This document shows positions 1-6,368 of a DNA stretch of 9,204 bases, piece by piece. How positions within the stretch are numbered: the stretch's first letter is position 1; the number at the start of each line of letters is the position of its first letter. The notes under the pieces are model-generated. The model saw nothing but the letters and a program-made list of their open reading frames with translations, searched no databases and was not told where the DNA came from. The DNA is from Candidatus Cloacimonadota bacterium (GTDB lineage: Bacteria > Cloacimonadota > Cloacimonadia > Cloacimonadales > TCS61), in assembly GCA_030592835.1 (NCBI GenBank), contig JAUVIJ010000065.1:1-9204 (forward strand), written 5' to 3'. The translations under genes and the position numbers were made by a program.

Positions 1-762
1 ATCAAGGATAAGCTCGATCGCGGCAGAATATTCTATATATTTGATCTTCTTGGGTCTATTGAGGACTTCGTCTCTGAGAACTCCGCAGATTGCTGCTCCT
101 GTATAATCTCTGGCAGAATGCATCCGGTTTCTGGAAGTTCCACCACCAGATTTAACCATCATCGAGCTGTCGGGATTCTTGTCGAACATAACGCCCAGAT
201 CTTCCAGCCACTTTATCGATTTCGGTGCATCCATCACAAGTGCTTCGACTAGTTCAGGTTTATTATCGAAATGCCCTCCACCCATAACATCAAGGTAATG
301 CAAAGCCGGAGTATCATCCTTCTGATCCGCTGCTTGAATTCCACCTTGAGCCATCATGGAATTGGAATCACCCAGTCTTAATTTAGTAACAAGAAGAACA
401 TCGACACCCAGGTTGGATGATTCGATAGCGGCTGACAAACCGGCAGAACCGGCTCCAATGATCAGTACATCTGTATCATAATCAACTTTATTCAGATCAA
501 ATTCCTCCGGGCGGTTACGGGGATAAGATTCCAGAATATCGACAACTTCATTAGTGATCAATTCACCTTTGTTGGGTCCGATCCTTACCTTTTTTCTGGC
601 ATCAGATTTATAATCCGGATGGAAAGTGGAAAGAACACTCTCTCTATCTTTTTCGCTCATAGGAGGAAATACTTCCTTTCCCTTTTTCTTCGCTATATCA
701 AATCGCTGGGCTCTGGTTTTCTCTACTTTTTTTATAGAACTGAGCATATATTCTGGATACAT
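1..762 (-). CDS. frdA: Fumarate reductase/succinate dehydrogenase-type flavoprotein, N-terminal 254 residues
   Basis: The reading frame is open from ATG 762 to the window edge. AGGAG (768-772) precedes the ATG by 5 nt. An FAD-binding Rossmann motif GAGSAG lies at residues 103-108, followed by LGDSNSMMAQGGIQAA (130-145), the counterpart of the SHT-x-x-AQGG segment of SdhA, then MGGGHFDNKPELVE and SGGGTSRNR regions typical of the FrdA/SdhA/aspartate oxidase superfamily. Two oddities: about 95 mostly charged residues precede the Rossmann fold, where SdhA usually has 10-20, and the His that binds FAD covalently in SdhA/FrdA is Asn134, so FAD should be noncovalent. The capping domain and catalytic residues are outside the window, so fumarate or succinate as substrate is inferred from FrdB next door. 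L-aspartate oxidase is the main alternative but is not expected beside FrdB. Confidence 0.85.
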   Translation of the reverse strand, partial: MYPEYMLSSIKKVEKTRAQRFDIAKKKGKEVFPPMSEKDRESVLSTFHPDYKSDARKKVRIGPNKGELITNEVVDILESYPRNRPEEFDLNKVDYDTDVLIIGAGSAGLSAAIESSNLGVDVLLVTKLRLGDSNSMMAQGGIQAADQKDDTPALHYLDVMGGGHFDNKPELVEALVMDAPKSIKWLEDLGVMFDKNPDSSMMVKSGGGTSRNRMHSARDYTGAAICGVLRDEVLNRPKKIKYIEYSAAIELILD

Positions 763-775
763 TATTTCTCCTGCC

Positions 776-1462
776 TTATGATATCTTGATCTCTCGACTG
801 TAATACTTCTCGGAGATCTTTTCTTTGGACATTGTTTTCAGGTTTTTTATTTCCTCATCGTATTTACCCTTTTCTATTTCACTGATCCTATTTTCGAGTT
901 CCGGACTCTTAGGTGCCAGGTATTTTGCATAAAGCCTTTTTGCAAGCATAGCATTATTATACTGTACGATCTCGGAAGGACATCTGAGTGCACAAAGACC
1001 ACAGCGAATGCAGTCAAAAGAAAGATCGGCTGCCCGGGCGAGATCTCCCCGGATGATGGCTTGAACGTAATCCATCACCTCTATTTCCTGGGGACAGGCT
1101 TTAGTACAGGTATTACAGGAAACGCAACGAAAAACATTGGGGAACAATTTAATAAAAGAACTAACATCCGGTTTCAGTTCATCGAGGTTGTAAATCGGTT
1201 TTTCTGCAGGCACATTTGGTACCATGGTAATAGCCATTCCGTCGGTTACAACAGTCTGGCAGGCTAATCCACCCTGTAGTTTATAATCACCTTTCTCTCT
1301 ATAGACAGTAGCACAGGCACCACAGTAACCTTCCCGACAACCGACACCTCGTTTTAATTGAAATCCTGCATATTCCAAGGCAGTAATGATCGTCGAGCCT
1401 TCGGGAACATCAAAATGTTCTCCTGCCATATATACTTTTATCATTTTGCGCTTTTCGTCCAT
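776..1462 (-). CDS. frdB: Fumarate reductase/succinate dehydrogenase-type iron-sulfur subunit
   Basis: A 228-residue soluble protein with the SdhB/FrdB/TfrB layout. The N-terminal plant-type ferredoxin domain has [2Fe-2S] ligands Cys42, Cys47, Cys50 and Cys68. A helical dicluster domain follows with Cys113/116/119/123 and Cys151/154/157/161. Both later motifs are complete four-cysteine sets ending in CP, so two [4Fe-4S] clusters are expected; classical SdhB has one [4Fe-4S] and one [3Fe-4S] for quinone reduction. Methanogen TfrB (thiol:fumarate reductase) adds a C-terminal CCG domain of the HdrB type, absent here. The protein should wire the FAD of FrdA to a soluble partner, probably MvhD or HdrA. 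It overlaps mvhD by one base and ends 13 bp before the flavoprotein gene. Related iron-sulfur subunits of other flavoproteins remain possible. Confidence 0.88.
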   Translation of the reverse strand: MDEKRKMIKVYMAGEHFDVPEGSTIITALEYAGFQLKRGVGCREGYCGACATVYREKGDYKLQGGLACQTVVTDGMAITMVPNVPAEKPIYNLDELKPDVSSFIKLFPNVFRCVSCNTCTKACPQEIEVMDYVQAIIRGDLARAADLSFDCIRCGLCALRCPSEIVQYNNAMLAKRLYAKYLAPKSPELENRISEIEKGKYDEEIKNLKTMSKEKISEKYYSREIKIS

Positions 1463-1890
1463 TATTCAATATCCTCCTTACCGTCCATTCTGGATACAGG
1501 ACCCAGTTCTCTTATCTTATCAGTGAATTCGATAATCTTGTTCGCATATTTTTTTCCTTCGCTGGCTGAGATCCATTCCAGTTGCAGGCGTTCAAAGTTT
1601 ATTCCCATCTGTTGCAACAATTTCTGCAGAAGCAGAACCCGTCTCTGGGTTTTATAGTTACCGGTCTGATAATGACAATCTCCGGGATGACAACCTCCGA
1701 TGAAGACACCATCTGTTCCCTGCTGAAAAGCATAAAGAATATGTTCTGGATCGATCCGTGAAGAGCACATGGTTTTGATTACAACTCCATTTGGTGGATA
1801 TTTCAACCGCGATGTGCCGTCCAGATCGGCTCCGGAATAAGTACACCATTTGCATAGAAAACATACGATCTTGGGTTCAAAATTACTCAT
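1462..1890 (-). CDS. mvhD: MvhD-type [2Fe-2S] electron-transfer protein
   Basis: This 142-residue protein has the normal length and fold signature of MvhD, the delta subunit that carries electrons between a hydrogenase or other partner and HdrA in methanogens. It has Cys10, Cys13, Cys16 in a CxxCxxC, then YSGADLDGTSR, Cys42 in TMCSSRIDP, and Cys67 and Cys72 in GGCHPGDCHY. These are the expected [2Fe-2S] ligands, so it should be electron-active. No hydrogenase large or small subunit is nearby; instead the next two genes encode a fumarate-reductase-like pair, which is therefore its likely partner. Its stop overlaps the next start by one base (TAATG), the tightest coupling in the window. It is about 35 % identical (48 of about 137, counted by hand) to the domain fused to the other HdrA. 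Confidence 0.95.
   Translation of the reverse strand: MSNFEPKIVCFLCKWCTYSGADLDGTSRLKYPPNGVVIKTMCSSRIDPEHILYAFQQGTDGVFIGGCHPGDCHYQTGNYKTQRRVLLLQKLLQQMGINFERLQLEWISASEGKKYANKIIEFTDKIRELGPVSRMDGKEDIE
1473..1480 (-). promoter_or_regulatory. Strong ribosome binding site of the iron-sulfur subunit, inside mvhD
   Basis: TAAGGAGG on the minus strand, the best match in the window, lies in the last codons of mvhD and 10 nt before ATG 1462. It supports that start over the in-frame ATG at codon 7, which would be 28 nt away. Confidence 0.75.
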
Positions 1891-1903
1891 ATAATCCTCT
1901 ATT
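1890..1903 (-). promoter_or_regulatory. Leader motif and ribosome binding site of mvhD, copy of the hdrA leader
   Basis: AATAGAGGATTATA overlaps the first base of the mvhD ATG and contains its AGAGGA ribosome binding site. It is identical over 14 nt to the sequence before hdrA (3850-3863), except that hdrA has one further A before its start codon. This suggests matched translation of the HdrA and MvhD pair. Confidence 0.6.
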
Positions 1904-1905
1904 AA

Positions 1906-3849
1906 TTACCCCAGTATTACTTTTATCATATTATTAATCTGATCATCCGTGAGATTTCTCTGTTGTGATGCTCCGGAGGGACAAGCACTGATACAAGCAC
2001 CACAACCTTCGCAGAGAACATCGTTCACAATGGCAATACCGTTCTCCAATACTCTGGCGCCATAAGGGCAGATCCCGATGCAGATACCGCAACCGGAACA
2101 TTTGTTATCATCTACATAGGCGATAACAGGTTCATGGGATATCTCGTCATTAGCCATTAAAGCAAGGACTTTAGCAGCAGCTCCCGAAGCTTGGGCAACA
2201 GCATCCGGGATATCTTTTGGTCCCTGAGCAGCCCCGGCCAGATAAAAACCTGATTGCAGACTTTCAAGCGGTCTTAATTTGGGATGAGCTTCTATCAGAA
2301 ATCCAGCTTCATCTGTACTTAACTTCAAACTCTTTGCCAGTTGTCTCGCTCCCTCACTGGGAACTATTCCCTGGGAAAGAACGACCAGATCTGTTTCTAT
2401 CTCCATTTTCTTTCCAGTAAGGGTATCCATACCATGAACAATCATTTTATCGCCTTCTTTATATACTTTAGCGACTTTACCCCGGATATAAATTATCCCT
2501 TCCTCGGATACCGCCTGTTGAATGAATTCCTCATAGCGTTTTCCTCCGGAACGAATATCAATATAAAAAATATAGGATTGCCCGTCGGGAACCTTATGTT
2601 TGTATAATTTTGCATGTTTGAGGGTATACATACAGCATATCTTTGAACAATGTGATAAATGTCTTTCCGGATCCCTAGAACCGGAACATTGGATAAATAC
2701 TATATTTTTAGGAACAGTACCATCGGATGGTCTTAGCATCACTCCGCCGGTGGGACCGGTTGCAGATAAGATCCTCTCAAACTGAAGACCAATTAAAACA
2801 TCAGGATATTTGCCATAACCATACTCAGCCATATTTTCTACGGGATAGAGATCGTATCCTGTTGCAATGATCACAGCTCCAATTTTCTCTGATATTTCCT
2901 CAGTTTTAACATCGTAATTGATAGCATCAGGTTCGCATGCTTCCCTACACTCTCCGCAGGCTATAGGCTCAAATCCAAGACAATGTTCCATGTCGATCGT
3001 ATAAGAAGACGGAATTGCCTGAGGAAAAGGAACATAGATTGCTTTCCGGAAGGAAAGACCTTCGTTATATTCGTCGGGGACAACTACCGGACAGGCGCTG
3101 GTGCAGTCGTCACACATCGTGCATTTATCAGGATCTACATATTGAGGTTTTCTTATAATCTTAGCAGTAAAATTACCCATAAATCCTTCGATGGATTCTA
3201 CTTCACTATTTGCGTAAAGGGTAATATTTTTGTTCTTTCCGGCTTGAACCATTTTTGGGGTTAATATACATTGAGAACAATCAAGGGTGGGAAATGTCTC
3301 TGAGAGTTGGATCATATGACCGCCGATGGATGGTTTTTTCTCAACTAATATAACTTCATAACCGCCATCAGCAATATCGAGAGCTGCCTGGATCCCGGTT
3401 ATACCACCACCGATGATCAAAACTCTTTTTGTAAGAGGTGCAGAAACCGGGATTAGAGATTCGTTCAAACGTAGTTTTTCAATAGCCGATTTAATAATTA
3501 GTTTTGCTTTCAGGGTAGCATCTTCTTTCACGTTATGAACCCAACTACACTGTTCCCTGATATTGGCTATTTCCATCTGGTATTTATTGATATCAACTTC
3601 TTCAATAGCATTCTGGAAGGTTGATTCATGCAAGGTCGGCGAACAAGCGGCAACGACGATTCCATCAAGTTTATGTTCTGCAATAGCTTTTTTGATCAGA
3701 TTCTGACCCGGATCCGAACACATGAACATATAATTTTCCAGATATACAACTCCGGGATAATCGGCAAGTTCCTCGGTCAGTCTTTCCACATCCACTGTAT
3801 CTTTAATATTAACACCACAATGGCAAATGAAAACTCCTATTTTTTTCAT
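1906..3849 (-). CDS. hdrA: Unfused HdrA, flavin- and iron-sulfur-containing hub (HdrA paralogue 1)
   Basis: A 647-residue HdrA of ordinary length without the C-terminal extension. Motifs: CHCG (10-12), MCSDPGQ (43-49), NIREQCSW (96-103), FAD site GGGITG (147-152), IGGHMIQLS (175-183), DCSQCILTPKM (190-200), inserted ferredoxin segment Cys243/246/249/253 with Cys290/298/301/305, CSKICC (401-406), and two terminal [4Fe-4S] motifs Cys584/587/590/594 and Cys613/616/619/623. It aligns with the fused copy without gaps for about 600 residues; hand counts give 60/100 identities in the first 100 and 47/60 in 381-440, so the two are clear paralogues. mvhD follows after 15 bp, so hdrA plus separate mvhD mirrors the fused gene. 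All ligand cysteines are intact. It should bind HdrBC, MvhD and the sister HdrA in the cytoplasm; which partners it prefers is not visible. Confidence 0.95.
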   Translation of the reverse strand: MKKIGVFICHCGVNIKDTVDVERLTEELADYPGVVYLENYMFMCSDPGQNLIKKAIAEHKLDGIVVAACSPTLHESTFQNAIEEVDINKYQMEIANIREQCSWVHNVKEDATLKAKLIIKSAIEKLRLNESLIPVSAPLTKRVLIIGGGITGIQAALDIADGGYEVILVEKKPSIGGHMIQLSETFPTLDCSQCILTPKMVQAGKNKNITLYANSEVESIEGFMGNFTAKIIRKPQYVDPDKCTMCDDCTSACPVVVPDEYNEGLSFRKAIYVPFPQAIPSSYTIDMEHCLGFEPIACGECREACEPDAINYDVKTEEISEKIGAVIIATGYDLYPVENMAEYGYGKYPDVLIGLQFERILSATGPTGGVMLRPSDGTVPKNIVFIQCSGSRDPERHLSHCSKICCMYTLKHAKLYKHKVPDGQSYIFYIDIRSGGKRYEEFIQQAVSEEGIIYIRGKVAKVYKEGDKMIVHGMDTLTGKKMEIETDLVVLSQGIVPSEGARQLAKSLKLSTDEAGFLIEAHPKLRPLESLQSGFYLAGAAQGPKDIPDAVAQASGAAAKVLALMANDEISHEPVIAYVDDNKCSGCGICIGICPYGARVLENGIAIVNDVLCEGCGACISACPSGASQQRNLTDDQINNMIKVILG

Positions 3850-3863
3850 TATAATCCTCTATT
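3850..3863 (-). promoter_or_regulatory. Leader motif and ribosome binding site of hdrA (copy 1), repeated before mvhD
   Basis: The 14-nt AATAGAGGATTATA lies immediately before the hdrA start and includes the AGAGGA ribosome binding site. The same 14 bases recur at the mvhD start (1890-1903). The match extends beyond the ribosome binding core on both sides. Confidence 0.6.
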
Positions 3864-3946
3864 TTACATCATTTTTGAATAGGGGGTTGGTGTTAATATA
3901 AAAGAACCATAATTACATTTTTTAATAATTCCATTAATAATATCTC

Positions 3947-3952
3947 ATTATA
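3947..3952 (-). promoter_or_regulatory. Possible -10 element of an internal promoter
   Basis: A perfect TATAAT on the minus strand, about 100 bp before the second hdrA start. No good TTGACA-like -35 box occurs 16-18 bp upstream, and the surrounding sequence is so AT-rich that a chance match is likely. Confidence 0.2.
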
Positions 3953-3964
3953 TTTTTTTGTTAA

Positions 3965-6358
3965 TTAATGTAATAATCTCCATTTGGCTGAATCAACCGG
4001 ACCTTTCATTTTCAGATATTCGACAAATTTATCAACATAGGCGGCAAATCCCTTTGCTTGTCTGCCAGCGTACCATTCTAATCGTATTCTGTCGGAGTTT
4101 AGTCCAGCACTTTTAATTTCGCTTTTTATGCTATCAATTCTCTCTTTTGCTTTAAGGCTCGCTCCAGGATAAGGAGATTCTCCGGGATGACTTCCACTGA
4201 TAAGCACACCATCAGCTCCATGCTTAATAGCGTATAGAATATGATTTTTATTAAGCATTGAAATTGAGAGTACTTTGATAACAAAAACATTGGGTCTGTA
4301 TTCCATCCTTCCTGTACCCGCAAGGTCCGCTGCCTGATAAGGACCTATCTCGCTTAAGAAACAGATAATTTTCGGCACATGTGTTTTATCTTTCTCAACC
4401 TTGTTACCTTTTCCCAAAATTGCATCAATCATATTATAGATCTGCTGACTAGAAAGGTTCTTTTGTTCAAGAGCATCATAAGGACATTCTGGAACACAGT
4501 AGGCACAACCTTTACATTTCATTTCGTCTATGACAGCGACGTTTTGGATTTTATCAATAGTGATCGCATCAAAAATGCATTCTTCGGCACATTTACCGCA
4601 TCCATCACATTTTTCAGCATCAACTTTTACAATAATTGGTGATTTTTCTACACTGTCATACGCTAAAAGAGAAAGTACTTTTGAAGCAGCTCCTGAAGCC
4701 TGAGCAACTGTTTCGGGTATATCTTTGGGTCCCAGACATGTTCCTGCAAGGAAAAATCCTGTATTTACTGATTCTACAGGTCTTAATTTAGGATGTGCTT
4801 CCGAGAGGAAGTCTGAAGTTCCTACAGAAAGATTAAATTTTCGTGCAAATTCTGCAGTTCCAAAACTTGGCACTAATCCTAAAGCAAGGACAACCATATC
4901 GACTTCTACATCCATTTTTTTGCCGGAGAGAGTGTCAAAGGCACTGATTGCCATCTTATCATTACCTTTATAAATTCTGGAAACTTTGCCGCGTACATAA
5001 ATCAGTTTTTGATCAGATTGTGCTTTTTGAATAAACTCTTCATAATCTTTCCCTGCAGCTCTGACATCAATATAATAAATATATGCTTGACCATCAGGAA
5101 CTTTTGTTTTAAACATTTTTGCCTGTTTTGCAGTATACATACAGCATATTTTCGAACAATGTGAAAGATGTCTTTCAGGATCACGCGAGCCCGAACATTG
5201 AATAAATGCAATTTTCTTAACCGGTTTTCCGTCTGAAGGACGAAGCATTTTACCACCCGAAGGACCTATTGCAAAAATGAGTCTCTCAAATTGAAGTCCG
5301 CTTACAACATCAGGATATTTTCCGTATCCATATTCACCAATGTTTTCCATTGGATATTGATCGTATCCTGTTGTAACTATGACTGCTCCGACCGATTTTT
5401 CAATGATTTCATCTCTTAAGTCATAATTAATTGCATTTTCCTTGCATGCTTCCTTGCATTTCCCACAAGCAATAGGATTTAATCCAAGACAATTATCAAT
5501 ATCGAGTGTATAAGTATAGGGTATTACCTGAGGAAAAGACATGTAAACAGCTCTTCGGTATGAAAGTCCTTCTTCATATTCGTCCGGAACAAGTTCAGGG
5601 CATGCTTCTACACAATCTCCACATCCGGTACAGATGTCAGGATTAATATATTGTGCTGTTCTTTTAATTTTTATTTTAAAATTACCCACCGCACCATCAA
5701 TTGATTCTACCTCGCTATTGACAAAAAGCTCTATATTTTCATCTTGATTAACTTGCACCATTTTAGGTGTGAGAATACATTGTGAGCAATCGAGTGTTGG
5801 AAAAGTCACTGAAAGTTGGATCATATGGCCACCGATATAGGGCTTTTTCTCTACAAGGAAGACCTTATGGCCTGCTTCACCAATGTCCAGGGCAGCTTGA
5901 ATTCCAGCAATACCAGCACCAATTACTAATACATTTTTATTAGTAGATACCGATACTGGATATAGCAACTCATTCATTTTCAGTTTTTCGATCATAGATT
6001 TTATAATAAGAATTGCTTTTTGAGTACCTTTCTCTTTATCGAAATGAACCCAACTGCATTGCTCTCTTATATTAGCAATTTCGCATTGATATGGATTTAA
6101 TCCTGCTGATGCTGTTGCTTTTCTAAATGTTCCTTCGTGCATTGTAGGAGAACAACTTGCTATAATTACGCCATCTAATTTTTTTTCTATTATAGCATCT
6201 TTTATCAATTTCTGACCGGGGTCCGAACACATAAAAGTATAGTCAACGCTATGGGCAACCCCATCATGCTTAGAAATTTCTTTAGCAACTCTCTCCACAT
6301 CGACATTACCGGCAATATTATCACCACAATGGCAAACAAATACTCCGATCCTTTTCAT
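3965..6358 (-). CDS. hdrA: HdrA fused to a cysteine-depleted MvhD-like domain (HdrA paralogue 2)
   Basis: This 797-residue flavin/iron-sulfur protein is the electron-splitting hub of Hdr complexes. Domains: N-terminal HdrA domain (1-135) with CHCG, MCSDPGQ and NIREQCSW; a FAD-binding thioredoxin-reductase-like fold starting GAGIAG (147-152); DCSQCILTPKM (190-200); an inserted ferredoxin segment with Cys243/246/249/253 and Cys290/298/301/305; CSKICC (401-406); and a C-terminal ferredoxin pair, Cys584/587/590/594 and Cys615/618/621/625. A short charged linker (about 649-662) leads to an MvhD-like domain (663-797). Unlike the separate MvhD of this operon, that domain keeps only Cys666; the other five cluster positions are Ser669, Gly672, Ser698, Ser723 and Ser728. 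HdrA-MvhD fusions are known (Methanosarcina HdrA2, QmoB), but this one should lack the [2Fe-2S] cluster. The gene looks slightly more AT-rich than its neighbours. GAGGG before the ATG abuts the hdrB stop. Confidence 0.95.
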   Translation of the reverse strand: MKRIGVFVCHCGDNIAGNVDVERVAKEISKHDGVAHSVDYTFMCSDPGQKLIKDAIIEKKLDGVIIASCSPTMHEGTFRKATASAGLNPYQCEIANIREQCSWVHFDKEKGTQKAILIIKSMIEKLKMNELLYPVSVSTNKNVLVIGAGIAGIQAALDIGEAGHKVFLVEKKPYIGGHMIQLSVTFPTLDCSQCILTPKMVQVNQDENIELFVNSEVESIDGAVGNFKIKIKRTAQYINPDICTGCGDCVEACPELVPDEYEEGLSYRRAVYMSFPQVIPYTYTLDIDNCLGLNPIACGKCKEACKENAINYDLRDEIIEKSVGAVIVTTGYDQYPMENIGEYGYGKYPDVVSGLQFERLIFAIGPSGGKMLRPSDGKPVKKIAFIQCSGSRDPERHLSHCSKICCMYTAKQAKMFKTKVPDGQAYIYYIDVRAAGKDYEEFIQKAQSDQKLIYVRGKVSRIYKGNDKMAISAFDTLSGKKMDVEVDMVVLALGLVPSFGTAEFARKFNLSVGTSDFLSEAHPKLRPVESVNTGFFLAGTCLGPKDIPETVAQASGAASKVLSLLAYDSVEKSPIIVKVDAEKCDGCGKCAEECIFDAITIDKIQNVAVIDEMKCKGCAYCVPECPYDALEQKNLSSQQIYNMIDAILGKGNKVEKDKTHVPKIICFLSEIGPYQAADLAGTGRMEYRPNVFVIKVLSISMLNKNHILYAIKHGADGVLISGSHPGESPYPGASLKAKERIDSIKSEIKSAGLNSDRIRLEWYAGRQAKGFAAYVDKFVEYLKMKGPVDSAKWRLLH

Positions 6359-6368
6359 TTTTCCCTCT

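Larger units (their letters stand above)
3850..3964 (-). other. AT-rich spacer between the two hdrA genes, the longest gap in the operon
   Basis: A 115-bp stretch without a plausible gene, very AT-rich except for a CAACCCCCT run (minus strand, around 3881-3889). It separates the Kor-HdrCB-HdrA(fused) half from the HdrA-MvhD-Frd half. It contains a TATAAT (3947-3952), short AT-only inverted repeats too weak to call a terminator, and the hdrA leader with its ribosome binding site. It may be an mRNA processing site, an internal promoter region, or the scar of the duplication that produced two hdrA genes. Confidence 0.6.

Noticed and set aside
1..762. L-aspartate oxidase (NadB)
   Set aside because: The SNSxxAQGG segment resembles NadB, but the adjacent dedicated FrdB-type iron-sulfur subunit and the long N-terminal extension fit a fumarate-reductase-type flavoprotein better. 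The missing C-terminal part leaves this formally open.
1358..1657. Plus-strand open frame of 99 codons, one of several antisense frames in the window
   Set aside because: It lies opposite frdB and mvhD, which have clear family motifs. It has no ribosome binding site of note and no recognisable domain. The other plus-strand frames are opposite well-supported genes in the same way.
3900..3960. Possible rho-independent terminator after the fused hdrA
   Set aside because: The inverted repeats are short, imperfect and contain only A and T. No GC stem followed by a T-run is seen in the minus-strand transcript; the long T-run on the plus strand reads as A-run in the RNA.
3965..4372. Frameshift or sequencing error explaining the lost MvhD cysteines
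   Set aside because: The frame is continuous through the domain and the residues around each lost cysteine still align with the intact MvhD, so the changes are codon substitutions and not a shifted frame.
3965..6358. The fused HdrA as QmoB, with the other HdrA as QmoA of sulfate reducers
   Set aside because: Both proteins have the full HdrA N-terminal domain, inserted ferredoxin segment and terminal ferredoxin pair, whereas QmoA is a short flavoprotein. No apr genes or membrane QmoC are present, and separate soluble HdrB and HdrC are.
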